From NCBI GenBank assembly GCA_017467185.1, contig JAFTSS010000043.1, positions 1 through 39,221 on the forward strand: DNA of 39,221 nt. Reading direction: 5' to 3'. Within the stretch, counting starts at the first letter, position 1. Every line of letters begins with the position of its first letter. Source of the stretch: Paludibacteraceae bacterium. GTDB lineage: Bacteria > Bacteroidota > Bacteroidia > Bacteroidales > Paludibacteraceae. The position numbers were made by a program, and so were the translations under genes. The notes beneath the pieces are model-generated. The model ran no database searches. It was not told where the DNA came from and saw nothing but the letters and a program-made list of their open reading frames with translations. Shown here piece after piece: positions 24,236-33,423 of the stretch.

Positions 24236-27037
24236 ATGAGCGATAAAACAATAAATCTTCTCGGAGCACGAGTTCACAACCTCAAAAATATCGACGTTAC
24301 CATTCCGCGTAATTCACTAACCGTAATTACAGGTCTCAGCGGCAGTGGTAAATCGTCACTTGCCTTCGACACTATTTATGCCGAGGGCCAACGTCGCTAT
24401 ATCGAAACTTTCTCGGCATACGCCCGCCACTTCATTGGAAACATCGAACGTCCCGACATCGACGAAATCACTGGACTTAGCCCCGTTATTGCCATCGAAC
24501 AAAAAACCACAAACAAAAACCCTCGCTCTACCGTCGGCACTGTCACCGAAATCTACGACTTCCTACGCCTTCTCTATGCCCGTGCTGGAACTGCATATAG
24601 CTACATCTCTGGACAACCGATGATTAAATATTCTGACGAGCAAATCCTCGACCTTATACTTAAAGACTACGAAGGTCAAGCCATATATCTCCTCGCTCCT
24701 GTAGTCCGTAACCGCAAAGGTCACTACAAAGAGCTCTTCGAAAGCATCCGCAAAAAAGGCTACCCTAATGTCCGTGTCGATGGCGTAGTACAAGAAATCT
24801 ACGCTGGCATGAAACTCGACCGCTACCACAACCACGACGTCGAAGTTGTCATCGACAAACTCATCGTCAAAGAAAAAGATATTGACCGCCTCAAAAAAAG
24901 CATCGAAAAAACAATGGACATGGGCGAAGGCGTCATGATGATACTCACTCGCGACAGCGACACCACTCGTTTCCTCTCCCGACACCTCATGGACCCCTCT
25001 ACAGGACTATCTTACAACGAACCCGCGCCTCACAATTTCTCTTTCAACACACCAAAAGGCGCATGTCCTCACTGTAAAGGGCTTGGCACTGTAAACCAAA
25101 TCGATTTCGAGAAAATCATCCCCGACAAACGCCTATCAATTGCCGCTGGAGGCATCGTACCTCTCGGCAAAGAGCGCAGTTCTATGATTTTCTGGCAAAT
25201 AAATGCCATTGGCGAAAAATATGGCTTTACAACCAAAACGCCTATTGCCGAAATACCCGAAGAGGGCCTCGACGAAATCCTCAATGGCTCAACCGAAGAA
25301 CTACTAATCTCAAACTCCGCCATTGGCAACGACACCAACTATCGCACTCGCTACGAAGGTCTTATACATTATATATCACTACAACAAGAAGACGGCTCAT
25401 CCACCGAACAACGCTGGGCCGACAGTTTCTACACCCCTGTCGTATGTCCTCATTGCAACGGCACTCGCCTCAATCGCGAAGCCCTCAGTTTCCGCATTGC
25501 CGACAAAAACATTGCCGAACTTGCCAATATGCAACTCGACGAACTCTACGAATGGCTCGCTTCTGCCGAAACAAAAATGGACAAACGCCAACGCCAAATC
25601 GGTGCCGAAATAATCAAAGAAATACGAACTCGACTCAAATTCCTCCTCGACGTAGGACTCGGCTATCTCGCCCTATCACGCTCATCTGCCACACTCTCTG
25701 GCGGCGAAAGCCAACGCATACGCCTCGCAACACAAATTGGCAGTCAATTAGTTAACGTATTATATATCCTCGACGAACCAAGCATCGGTCTTCACCAGCG
25801 CGACAACATACGCCTCATCAACTCACTCAAAGAACTCCGCGACGTAGGCAACTCCGTCATCGTTGTCGAACACGACGAGGACATGATGCGTGCAGCCGAC
25901 TACATCGTCGATATGGGACCCGGCGCAGGCCGTCTCGGAGGCGAAGTAGTCTTTCAAGGCACATTCAAAGATATGCTCAAAACCAACACACTCACAGCAC
26001 GTTATCTCTCCGGCAAAACATCAATACCCCTACCCGAACAACGTCGTGCTGGCAACGGACATCATCTCATACTAAAAGGCGCACGAGGCAACAATCTCAA
26101 AAACGTAACTCTCGACATCCCACTCGGCACCCTCACCTGCATCGCTGGCGTATCAGGCAGTGGCAAATCATCGCTCATCAACAGCACCTTACGCCCTATC
26201 CTCACACACCATTTCTATCGAAGCAAAGAAGAGCCTCTACCATACGACTCTATCGATGGAATCGAACATATCGACAAAGTCGTTACCGTCGATCAAGAGC
26301 CAATCGGACGCACCCCACGCTCCAATCCCGTAACATATACAGGCATATTCAACGACATCCGCAACCTCTTCGCCGGACTACCCGAAGCCAAAATCCGAGG
26401 CTACAAACCCGGCCGTTTCTCATTCAACGCCAAAGGCGGTCGCTGCGAAGTCTGCGCAGGCAATGGATTGAAAAAAATCGAAATGAACTTCCTCCCCGAC
26501 GTATACGTCCCTTGCGAAGCATGCGGAGGCAAACGCTACAACCGCGAAACCCTCGAAGTCCGTTTCAAAGGCAAATCCATCGCCGACGTACTCGACATGA
26601 CAATCAACCAAGCCGTCGAATTCTTCGAAAACATGCCTACATTTGTCCACAAACTCAAAACCCTACAAGACGTAGGACTCGGTTATGTCAAACTCGGACA
26701 AAGCTCCACCACACTCTCAGGCGGTGAAAGCCAACGCGTTAAACTCGCTACCGAACTCGCAAAACGCGACACAGGACACACACTATACATCCTCGACGAG
26801 CCAACCACAGGACTACACTTCGAAGACATCAAAGTACTCATGAACGTACTCCAACGCCTCGTCTCGCGCGGCAACACCGTAATCGTAATCGAACACAACC
26901 TCGACGTCCTCCGCCAAGCCGACCACCTCATCGACCTCGGACCCGAAGCAGGAAAACGCGGTGGCGAAATCGTCGCCTGTGGCACACCCGAACAAATCAA
27001 AAAAATCACCAAAAGCCCAACTGCACCATACTTATAA
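24236..27037 (+). CDS. uvrA: Excinuclease ABC subunit A
   Basis: DNA damage recognition ATPase of nucleotide excision repair; loads UvrB on DNA. 933 residues from MSDKTINLLGARVHNLKNI, standard for the family. It has two ABC modules: Walker A GLSGSGKSS (about 31-39) and GVSGSGKSS (about 640-648), and two LSGGESQR signatures. The zinc sites are intact: CPHCKGLG and CPHCNGTR in the first module, and CEVCAGNG...CEACGGKRYN in the second. The frame is open upstream to a TTG at 23960, but that codon lies inside the -7 box and the extra residues would only be Ser-Asp repeats from the minisatellite, so 24236 is the start. A long repeat-filled leader of about 265 nt is unusual. Confidence 0.97.
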   Translation: MSDKTINLLGARVHNLKNIDVTIPRNSLTVITGLSGSGKSSLAFDTIYAEGQRRYIETFSAYARHFIGNIERPDIDEITGLSPVIAIEQKTTNKNPRSTVGTVTEIYDFLRLLYARAGTAYSYISGQPMIKYSDEQILDLILKDYEGQAIYLLAPVVRNRKGHYKELFESIRKKGYPNVRVDGVVQEIYAGMKLDRYHNHDVEVVIDKLIVKEKDIDRLKKSIEKTMDMGEGVMMILTRDSDTTRFLSRHLMDPSTGLSYNEPAPHNFSFNTPKGACPHCKGLGTVNQIDFEKIIPDKRLSIAAGGIVPLGKERSSMIFWQINAIGEKYGFTTKTPIAEIPEEGLDEILNGSTEELLISNSAIGNDTNYRTRYEGLIHYISLQQEDGSSTEQRWADSFYTPVVCPHCNGTRLNREALSFRIADKNIAELANMQLDELYEWLASAETKMDKRQRQIGAEIIKEIRTRLKFLLDVGLGYLALSRSSATLSGGESQRIRLATQIGSQLVNVLYILDEPSIGLHQRDNIRLINSLKELRDVGNSVIVVEHDEDMMRAADYIVDMGPGAGRLGGEVVFQGTFKDMLKTNTLTARYLSGKTSIPLPEQRRAGNGHHLILKGARGNNLKNVTLDIPLGTLTCIAGVSGSGKSSLINSTLRPILTHHFYRSKEEPLPYDSIDGIEHIDKVVTVDQEPIGRTPRSNPVTYTGIFNDIRNLFAGLPEAKIRGYKPGRFSFNAKGGRCEVCAGNGLKKIEMNFLPDVYVPCEACGGKRYNRETLEVRFKGKSIADVLDMTINQAVEFFENMPTFVHKLKTLQDVGLGYVKLGQSSTTLSGGESQRVKLATELAKRDTGHTLYILDEPTTGLHFEDIKVLMNVLQRLVSRGNTVIVIEHNLDVLRQADHLIDLGPEAGKRGGEIVACGTPEQIKKITKSPTAPYL

Positions 27038-27068
27038 AACTCATCTTGCCCAATCAAAAAAATTTTCG

Positions 27069-27076
27069 TACCTTTG
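27069..27076 (+). promoter_or_regulatory. Promoter -7 box of ychF
   Basis: TACCTTTG with a TTG -33 element at 27046-27048 (20-bp spacer). The surrounding sequence is nearly identical to the lysC promoter. Confidence 0.75.
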
Positions 27077-27168
27077 CACGCTTAAAATACAAAAACAAAA
27101 ATACTAACGAGGCGAAAGCCGAGTACAAAACTCTCGCTACTCGCTACTCGCTACTAATAATCTAAAAT

Positions 27169-28272
27169 ATGGCATTACAATGTGGTATCGTAGGGTTGCC
27201 AAACATCGGCAAATCAACCCTTTTCAACTGTCTTTCAAACGCTAAAGCCCAATCGGCTAACTTCCCATTCTGCACCATCGAACCTAACGTAGGCGTAATC
27301 ACCGTACCTGACGAACGCCTAAACAAACTCGCCGAACTCGTCAACCCTCAACGCATCGTACCTACTACAGTCGAAATTGTCGACATCGCAGGTCTCGTAA
27401 AAGGCGCATCTAAAGGCGAAGGTCTCGGCAACAAATTCCTCGCAAACATCCGCGAAACCGACGCAATCCTACACGTGCTCCGTTGCTTCGACGACCCTAA
27501 TGTCGTTCACGTCGATGGCTCAGTCGACCCTATACGCGACAAAGAAATCATCGATGCCGAACTACAACTCAAAGACCTCGAAACTGTCGAATCTCGCATA
27601 CAAAAAGTTCAAAAACAAGCACAAACAGGAGGCGACAAACAAGCAAAACAAATCTACGAAGTACTCGTAAAATACAAAGAAGCCCTCGAACAAGGTCTCT
27701 CTGCCCGCACCGTAACATTCGACAATAAAGACGAAGAAAAAATAGCCCGCGAACTATTCCTTCTCACAGCAAAACCAGTACTTTACGTCTGCAACGTAGA
27801 TGAAGCTAGTGCCGCCACAGGCAACCAATACGTCGAACGCGTACGCGAAGTAGCCCAAAAAGAAGGTGCCGAAGTACTCGTTATCGCAGCAAAAATCGAA
27901 AGCGAAATCGCCGAATTCGAAACCTACGAAGAACGACAAATGTTCCTCGCCGAAATCGGACTCGAAGAATCTGGCGTCGCACGACTCATCAAATCAGCCT
28001 ACGCACTCCTAAAACTCAAAACCTACTTCACAGCCGGAGCACCCGAAGTACGCGCATGGACATTCCGCGATGGATGGAAAGCACCACAATGCGCTGGCGT
28101 AATCCACACCGACTTCGAAAAGGGTTTCATACGCGCCGAAGTTATCAAATACGAAGACTACCTCACATACGGTTCTGAAGCCGCTGTTAAAGAGGCTGGC
28201 AAAATGGGCGTCGAAGGCAAAGACTACATCGTCCAAGACGGCGACATCATGCACTTCCGCTTCAACGTATAA
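27169..28272 (+). CDS. ychF: Redox-regulated ATPase YchF (Obg-family)
   Basis: P-loop ATPase/GTPase of the Obg family that binds the ribosome and takes part in stress response. 367 residues, typical. G1 [12 protein letters not shown] (residues 8-19), switch [16 protein letters not shown]3 [20 protein letters not shown], and G4 replaced by NVDE (in VCNVDEASA), the change that makes YchF prefer ATP. The C-terminal TGS domain ends [16 protein letters not shown]. It is transcribed alone, with promoter 27069-27076 and a strong terminator at 28301-28342. The leader ends in CTCGCTACTCGCTACTAATA, also found before lysC. Confidence 0.97.
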   Translation: MALQCGIVGLPNIGKSTLFNCLSNAKAQSANFPFCTIEPNVGVITVPDERLNKLAELVNPQRIVPTTVEIVDIAGLVKGASKGEGLGNKFLANIRETDAILHVLRCFDDPNVVHVDGSVDPIRDKEIIDAELQLKDLETVESRIQKVQKQAQTGGDKQAKQIYEVLVKYKEALEQGLSARTVTFDNKDEEKIARELFLLTAKPVLYVCNVDEASAATGNQYVERVREVAQKEGAEVLVIAAKIESEIAEFETYEERQMFLAEIGLEESGVARLIKSAYALLKLKTYFTAGAPEVRAWTFRDGWKAPQCAGVIHTDFEKGFIRAEVIKYEDYLTYGSEAAVKEAGKMGVEGKDYIVQDGDIMHFRFNV

Positions 28273-28294
28273 TCTACTCAAAATTATTACACAA

Positions 28295-28342
28295 TAAAAA
28301 AGGAGGAGAGGTTTATAAACCCCTCCTCCTTTTTTATTTTTC
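28295..28342 (+). terminator. ychF terminator
   Basis: AGGAGGAGAGGTTTA pairs with TAAACCCCTCCTCCT (one mismatch) followed by TTTTTTATTTTT; an A-run on the left makes it usable from the minus strand as well. Confidence 0.9.
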
Positions 28343-28350
28343 TAAACACC

Positions 28351-28824
28351 TCACTTACGACAAGGTCTTTCTCCTCCTTGTTGACATCCTCTCATTTCTC
28401 CACGTGGACCCTTGCGCATTTCACAATTCATACGTTTTGCTGGAAAATTTTCAAGATATTGAATATATCTATCATCACCCAAAACCTTACGCAACGCCTC
28501 ATTACATTCCTTTCTACACTCTTCTTTAGTCATTGGATTAGCAGTCTCTTTTCTCTTTTCACATTTAATAAAATACGATTTATAAAAATCCAATAATTGC
28601 TGTCTCTCATTACCTGTCAAATCTTTCACTATACGAGCTATACGATCCACTTGCATCATTGCACGTGTCTCTGGAGAATAGATACAATCCTTTTTAACAC
28701 AATCTCTTTTCTCTTGACAAATTTCACTTTGTTGTGCAACACAACCTGTTTTTTGTTGTGGACATTGAGCCATCAAACCCATTGTCATCATCACAGCCAT
28801 TACAGCTACTAAAAATTTTTTCAT
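28351..28824 (-). CDS. Cys-rich exported protein of unknown function
   Basis: 157 residues with a signal peptide (MKKFLVAVMAVMMTMGLMA, cleavage likely before Q20 or C21). The mature part contains about eleven cysteines, several in C-x5-C spacing, and a helical stretch VDRIARIVKDLTGNERQQLLDFYKSYF that resembles the helices of Spy/DUF4890-type periplasmic proteins; that similarity is weak. Arg/Gly/Cys-rich tail. No lipobox (the residue before Cys21 is Gln), so it is probably periplasmic, with disulfides or metal binding possible. The 5' leader contains a GCAGCAA/TTGCTGC hairpin at 28864-28890. Confidence 0.75.
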   Translation of the reverse strand: MKKFLVAVMAVMMTMGLMAQCPQQKTGCVAQQSEICQEKRDCVKKDCIYSPETRAMMQVDRIARIVKDLTGNERQQLLDFYKSYFIKCEKRKETANPMTKEECRKECNEALRKVLGDDRYIQYLENFPAKRMNCEMRKGPRGEMRGCQQGGERPCRK

Positions 28825-28863
28825 AATAAAATCAATTTAAAATAATTACTTCTTTTTTCATCT

Positions 28864-28890
28864 GCAGCAAAATCCGCGGTTTCTTGCTGC
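28864..28890. promoter_or_regulatory. Hairpin in the leader of the Cys-rich gene
   Basis: GCAGCAA (28864-28870) and TTGCTGC (28884-28890) enclose a near-palindromic AATCCGCGGTTT. No T-run follows, so this is more likely a leader hairpin than a terminator. Confidence 0.4.
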
Positions 28891-28938
28891 TTTCTGTCTT
28901 TTTGACGTAAAACAAAATAAAAAGTTTAATTATTCATT

Positions 28939-28975
28939 AAAAAAGTTTGAGAGCACAACTGCTCCCAAACTTTTT
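28939..28975 (-). terminator. Terminator of the OmpA-family gene
   Basis: AAAAAGTTTGAGAGC pairs with GCTCCCAAACTTTTT (one mismatch), loop ACAACT. It lies 9 bp beyond the stop of the gene at 28984. Confidence 0.85.
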
Positions 28976-28983
28976 ATTATTCA

Positions 28984-30612
28984 TTATTCATTAAGAATTT
29001 TGAATTCTACCCTTCGGTTTTCTGCACGTCCTTCAGCAGTTTTATTAGATTCGATTGGTTCTTTCGAGCCTCGACCATTCCATTCCATTCTTGATGGGTC
29101 TATGCCACGTTTAACCATTTCATCAAATACCGCTTTAGCACGTCCTTCTGACAATTTCTTGTTGTAACGTTCCGAACCTACGTTGTCGGTGTGACCCGTA
29201 ATTCTAATTCGCATATTTGGATTTTGTGCCAACAACTGATACAACTCTTCAAGCGATGGAGCCGAAATATTTCGTATTGTTGTCTTATCTGTATCAAACA
29301 ACAAGTTACGCAAAATAACAACAGTATTTTTCTTGATTGGTTGCAAATCTACATACAACGTATCGCTTATCACACTAAACAAAGTGTCGTTATAATCAAT
29401 ATAACCTGGACGTGTAATACTAATTCCATATTGACCATTATCTATTTGTTCTTCTATGAAACCTGTCTCTTTATCTGTAACACCAGTAAATATTGTATCA
29501 ACTTTTTCACCCAAAGTATATACTTTAACTGTAGCATCCAATGGTTCTTCTGTTTCGAAATCGTTCACAAACAAATAGAAATATGTAGGATCTGGGATAA
29601 ACGACACCTCACGTACTTTAGGACGACGACGAGGTTTCTTCTTAACTGGTTTTGGAGCTTTATCTACACCAAATAGAACAGTAAATTTAGCACCTACTAC
29701 CAACGAATTCAACGCTTTATCAATGGCTCTATCTGAATTCAAAATACTATTAGCATTGAAATTTGGTATATTTTCCAATTTCACAGTTTTTCCATCACCA
29801 CCTTCTGTATTATCCTTTGTCAATATCATATCCCCTTCTTTGGCATTTGAATTGATATCCAACAAACCATAGTCTGCAAAAACACCAACTCTATACGATA
29901 TCTCACGCTTATCTTTTCCACCTCCAAATTCCTTAGCATCTGCAGGCATCCAACGGTCAAGACAAAGACCAACCTCTGCCGACACAGCCACATCAAAACC
30001 ATATTTCAACTTACCTTTCGATTTCATATCAAATGTCCCCAATCCGTGATTAGGCATATTCAACATATCTTCAATCATTACCTTATCAGTCAATCGCGAA
30101 GTCAAGTCAAATTTAGATGTATAATTACCCATCAAACCCAACCCCATCTTTGCACCTGCAAGGAAACAAATATCTTTAAATTGTGCTCCAAACAAGATTG
30201 GAATATTCAACGACATTCGATTTTGAGCCTCTTTATAGTCAGCAAAATCCATCGAGAAATCCATAACATAATCTGACGTATAATTATACTGACCCATATA
30301 AGTCATCGGATCTAATTTTGTAGTCGAATTTAAGAACATAAATTCCAATCCTGCACTAAAATTAAAATTAGATTTATGTTTCATCAAATAACCGAATCCC
30401 AACATTCCTGCACCACCACCTGGAACCGACGTTCCATCAATGCTATGCAACAAAGCAGAGTATCCCCCACCTCCATAAACATCAATATACGAACTTATAG
30501 CCTTTGGCTCATCTTTTTTACGTCTTTTGCGCTTCTGTGCATCCACATCCGCAAACGGTATAATAAGCAATACCGCTAGTAATAAAAGACAAATTTTTCT
30601 TGAAGTTTTCAT
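28984..30612 (-). CDS. OmpA family outer-membrane protein (barrel + OmpA domain)
   Basis: 542 residues. Signal peptide 1-25 (ending ADVDA), then a basic stretch KRKRRKKDEP. Residues about 40-320 are a beta-barrel-like region. After a second basic stretch (KKKPRRRPKVRE) comes a small beta-sandwich (FVNDFETEEPLDATVKVYTLGE to about 420), similar to carboxypeptidase-regulatory or PEGA-type folds. Residues about 430-542 form an OmpA domain that binds peptidoglycan: NLLFDTDKTTIR, RIRITGHTDNVGSERYNKKLSEGRAKAV and ENRRVEFKIL. It anchors the outer membrane to the wall and may have a structural role. Monocistronic; promoter at 30795-30802. Confidence 0.9.
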   Translation of the reverse strand: MKTSRKICLLLLAVLLIIPFADVDAQKRKRRKKDEPKAISSYIDVYGGGGYSALLHSIDGTSVPGGGAGMLGFGYLMKHKSNFNFSAGLEFMFLNSTTKLDPMTYMGQYNYTSDYVMDFSMDFADYKEAQNRMSLNIPILFGAQFKDICFLAGAKMGLGLMGNYTSKFDLTSRLTDKVMIEDMLNMPNHGLGTFDMKSKGKLKYGFDVAVSAEVGLCLDRWMPADAKEFGGGKDKREISYRVGVFADYGLLDINSNAKEGDMILTKDNTEGGDGKTVKLENIPNFNANSILNSDRAIDKALNSLVVGAKFTVLFGVDKAPKPVKKKPRRRPKVREVSFIPDPTYFYLFVNDFETEEPLDATVKVYTLGEKVDTIFTGVTDKETGFIEEQIDNGQYGISITRPGYIDYNDTLFSVISDTLYVDLQPIKKNTVVILRNLLFDTDKTTIRNISAPSLEELYQLLAQNPNMRIRITGHTDNVGSERYNKKLSEGRAKAVFDEMVKRGIDPSRMEWNGRGSKEPIESNKTAEGRAENRRVEFKILNE

Positions 30613-30794
30613 AAATTATTGTTTTAGATTTGTTGTTTGATTAAACTTTTTAATAAAAACATCAACATAAATACAAACATTCAACACTCTACGATATGTA
30701 TATAAAATCAACAAAATAATCTATATATCAATTATTTAACCGCAAAACGATTAAAAATAAATATAAATATTGTTAAATCACATATAAAATCGGG

Positions 30795-30802
30795 CAAATT
30801 TA
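30795..30802 (-). promoter_or_regulatory. Promoter -7 box of the OmpA-family gene
   Basis: TAAATTTG on the minus strand, about 183 bp before the ATG. It would give a long AT-rich leader. Confidence 0.5.
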
Positions 30803-30917
30803 AGTAAAATAATTGATATTTGCAATACTTTATCAAACAAAAATCCACACCTTTATTATAACTCATATTTTTACCTTTCAAAAACACTAAAACACCCTTT
30901 TTTTCGTTTTTTTTTTG

Positions 30918-30925
30918 TAACTTTG
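30918..30925 (+). promoter_or_regulatory. Promoter -7 box of the M23 peptidase gene
   Basis: TAACTTTG after a poly-T run, 46 bp before the ATG at 30971. Confidence 0.75.
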
Positions 30926-30970
30926 CATTTTACTATTTTTACTTGATAAGTTCGACAAAAAAAACAATTT

Positions 30971-31825
30971 ATGAAAATAAGACTAACACTAATTTTACTT
31001 ACAATCACACTATCGGTTTTCTCTCAAGCCGACCCTACATCTACACCTACATCAACAACTGAACAATCTTACCAAATCCCCGATTTAATCGAATTTTTTC
31101 AATCATATACAACCCCAAAACAAGAAATCCCCATTCCTAATTCCTCATTTCTAATTCCTCATTCAAATAAAATTTCCCTCGACTCGATTCCCGATTCTCT
31201 CTATATCGCTTGTGCCGACTATCACCCTATAACCACAAGCCAACGCATTACTTCGCGTTTCGGTATTCGTGGTGCACGTTTCCATTTTGGCATCGACATC
31301 GGCATTCCTTACGGCGATACCATCCGTTCTCCTTTTTCTGGCACTGTACGCCTTGCCACTTATCAACGTGGAGGCTATGGTCGCTATGTCATTATCACTC
31401 ACGACAATGGTCTTGAATCGGTAATGGCTCATTTCTCTCGCACCTTAGTCAAAGAGGGTCAACAAATCGTTGCCGGACAACCCGTAGGTTTGGCTGGTAG
31501 CACTGGTCGTTCTACCGGGTCGCACCTTCACCTCGAATTCCGCCTTTTTGGTAATCAATTCAACCCAGAAAAACTAATTGATTTCAATACGTTCGAAATC
31601 AACACTCAAGAGAATGGTTGTTATCTCATGACCATCGCCGACACCTATTCTCATCGTCCACAACTCGAAGAGATGAAACGTGCGGCATATCATCGTGTCC
31701 GCTCTGGCGAAACACTTTCTCACATTGCCCGCCGCTATGGCACATCCATCCGTCGCCTCTGCGCCCTCAACGGCATCAAAGAAACATCCATAATCCGCAT
31801 CGGACAAAAAATCAGATACAGATAA
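30971..31825 (+). CDS. M23 family peptidoglycan endopeptidase with C-terminal LysM
   Basis: 284 residues. Signal peptide 1-19 (MKIRLTLILLTITLSVFSQ). A variable linker to about 85 contains PIPNSSFLIPHSN, encoded by CATTCCTAATTCCTC microrepeats. The M23 (LytM) domain covers about 90-205 with metal ligands in HFGIDIG and HLHLEFR (the HxH pair), plus SGTVRLATYQRGGYGRYVIITHDNG. A LysM domain at about 238-283 (HRVRSGETLSHIARRYGTSIRRLCALNG) binds peptidoglycan. It cleaves or helps cleave cell-wall cross-links in the periplasm. All zinc ligands appear present, so it is probably active. Monocistronic. Confidence 0.93.
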   Translation: MKIRLTLILLTITLSVFSQADPTSTPTSTTEQSYQIPDLIEFFQSYTTPKQEIPIPNSSFLIPHSNKISLDSIPDSLYIACADYHPITTSQRITSRFGIRGARFHFGIDIGIPYGDTIRSPFSGTVRLATYQRGGYGRYVIITHDNGLESVMAHFSRTLVKEGQQIVAGQPVGLAGSTGRSTGSHLHLEFRLFGNQFNPEKLIDFNTFEINTQENGCYLMTIADTYSHRPQLEEMKRAAYHRVRSGETLSHIARRYGTSIRRLCALNGIKETSIIRIGQKIRYR

Positions 31826-31866
31826 CTTCTGAAGACAGAATAACAAAAGAACAAAAATATATTCCA

Positions 31867-31941
31867 TTAACACTAATTTTCACAAATTATCCATTAAAGT
31901 CTTTATTTACGAATAATTAATGGATATTTACGTTCAAAAAA
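31867..31941. repeat. AT-rich imperfect palindrome, copy E
   Basis: TAACACTAATTTTCACAAATTATCC ... AATTAATGGATATTTACGTT in shortened form. It is followed by TTATGTTCTTATGTCTTC, a phrase like those after the other copies. It lies between the peptidase gene and lpdA. Confidence 0.65.
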
Positions 31942-32011
31942 AATTATGTTATTATGTTCTTATGTCTTCTTTCAAAAAATATCATGTTTAACTAAAAATA
32001 CCATTTGAAAA

Positions 32012-33346
32012 ATGTTTCAACTCGCAGTCTTAGGTGGTGGCCCTGCTGGCTACACCGCAGCCGAACGAGCTGCACAAGCAGGACTCAACGTAGTCCTTTT
32101 CGAGAAAAACGCCCTCGGTGGCACGTGTCTTAACGTAGGTTGTATTCCTACTAAAACACTCCTCTATTCGTCAAAACTCTACTACAATGCTGTCAACAGC
32201 AGCAAGTATGGCGTTAAAGCAGAGGGTGTTCAATTCGAATACGACAAAATCGTAGCGCGTAAAAACAAAGTAGTGCGTAAACTCATCGCTGGTATCAAAG
32301 CCAAAATGACTAATAACAACGTAACAGTCGTAAATGGCGCAGCTACAGTAGTAGAAAATGCTAACGGCATTGTTACAATCGCTTGTGGCGACGAACAATA
32401 CCAAGCCGAAAAACTCCTCATCTGCACAGGTTCACAAGTAGCAATTCCACCAATCCCAGGTGTTGACACTGCTGAATATTGGACCTCTACCGAAGCTCTC
32501 GAAACCAAAGAAGTACCTGAATCACTTGTAGTTATCGGCGGTGGCGTTATCGGTATCGAATTTGCTGGACTTTTCGCTACATTTGGCACTAAAGTTACAG
32601 TCATCGAAATGGCACCAGAAATCCTCCCTGGCATCGACACTGAAATTTCAGCCATGCTCCGTGCCGAATTGGCTAAAAAAGGTGTTGAATTCCACCTCTC
32701 ATCTAAAGTGCTTCACGTAGCAACAGGCTGTGTTACATACTCTGACGCCGAAGGCGAACACAAAGCCGAAGCCACAAACGTACTTCTCTGCGTAGGTCGC
32801 AAACCAAACCTCGAAGGCACTGAGGCACTCTCTCTCGAACCATACCGCAACGGTATCAAAGTCGATGAACACATGCGTACATCAGCCTCTAACGTATGGG
32901 CAGCTGGCGACGTTACAGCATTCTCACTCCTCGCTCACACCGCAGTACGCGAAGCCGAAGTAGCTGTAAACGACATCGCAGGCATCGACGACCGCATGCA
33001 CTATCGCGCAATCCCAGGCGTAATCTACACATCACCTGAAGTAGCAGGTTGTGGTGCTACCGAAGATGCCCTCAAAGCCGAAGGTCGTGAATATCACGTA
33101 CACAAACTCGCTATGACCTATTCAGGACGTTTCGTAGCCGAAAACGAAGGTGGCAACGGTATTTGCAAAATCATTACAGATACCGAAAACCATGTAATTG
33201 GCGCACATCTCATCGGCAATCCAGCATCAGAGTTGATATCAACAGCATGCGTAGCCATCGAAGCAGGCATGACTATCGAACAACTCAAAAAAGTAGTGTT
33301 CCCACACCCAACAGTTGCCGAAATATTCAAAGAATGTTGCGAATAA
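32012..33346 (+). CDS. lpdA: Dihydrolipoyl dehydrogenase
   Basis: FAD flavoprotein (E3) that reoxidises dihydrolipoamide in 2-oxoacid dehydrogenase or glycine cleavage complexes. 444 residues. The N-terminal FAD site is LGGGPAGYTAAERAA, the redox disulfide is GGTCLNVGCIPTK (Cys at about 40 and 45), the NAD site is VIGGGVIGIEFAGLFATFG, the second FAD site is VWAAGDVT, and the C-terminal active-site base lies in FPHPTVAEIF. All key residues are intact. No E1, E2 or glycine cleavage gene is beside it, so its partner complex cannot be named here. The stop codon lies within the start of a repeat (see 33341-33385). Confidence 0.96.
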   Translation: MFQLAVLGGGPAGYTAAERAAQAGLNVVLFEKNALGGTCLNVGCIPTKTLLYSSKLYYNAVNSSKYGVKAEGVQFEYDKIVARKNKVVRKLIAGIKAKMTNNNVTVVNGAATVVENANGIVTIACGDEQYQAEKLLICTGSQVAIPPIPGVDTAEYWTSTEALETKEVPESLVVIGGGVIGIEFAGLFATFGTKVTVIEMAPEILPGIDTEISAMLRAELAKKGVEFHLSSKVLHVATGCVTYSDAEGEHKAEATNVLLCVGRKPNLEGTEALSLEPYRNGIKVDEHMRTSASNVWAAGDVTAFSLLAHTAVREAEVAVNDIAGIDDRMHYRAIPGVIYTSPEVAGCGATEDALKAEGREYHVHKLAMTYSGRFVAENEGGNGICKIITDTENHVIGAHLIGNPASELISTACVAIEAGMTIEQLKKVVFPHPTVAEIFKECCE

Positions 33347-33385
33347 GCGAGAGCAATGAAATTTATTTCAATTGCCGAGCATGAG
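33341..33385 (+). repeat. Covarying hairpin repeat, at the lpdA 3' end
   Basis: GCGAGAGCAATGAAATTTATTTCAATTGCCGAGC; the core palindrome is TGAAATTTATTTCA (33357-33370). It is related to the hairpins at 1903-1916, 2103-2116 and 35705-35718, which have different but still self-complementary arms. Confidence 0.65.
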
Positions 33386-33423
33386 CAACATCGTGAGCAA
33401 AGCGAAAAAACAATTTGCGAATA

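Larger units (their letters stand above)
30613..30970. other. Divergent promoter region, OmpA gene / M23 peptidase
   Basis: 358 bp, AT-rich, without a gene. It holds the minus strand promoter (30795-30802) and the plus strand promoter (30918-30925). I see no repeats of the dispersed families here. Confidence 0.6.
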
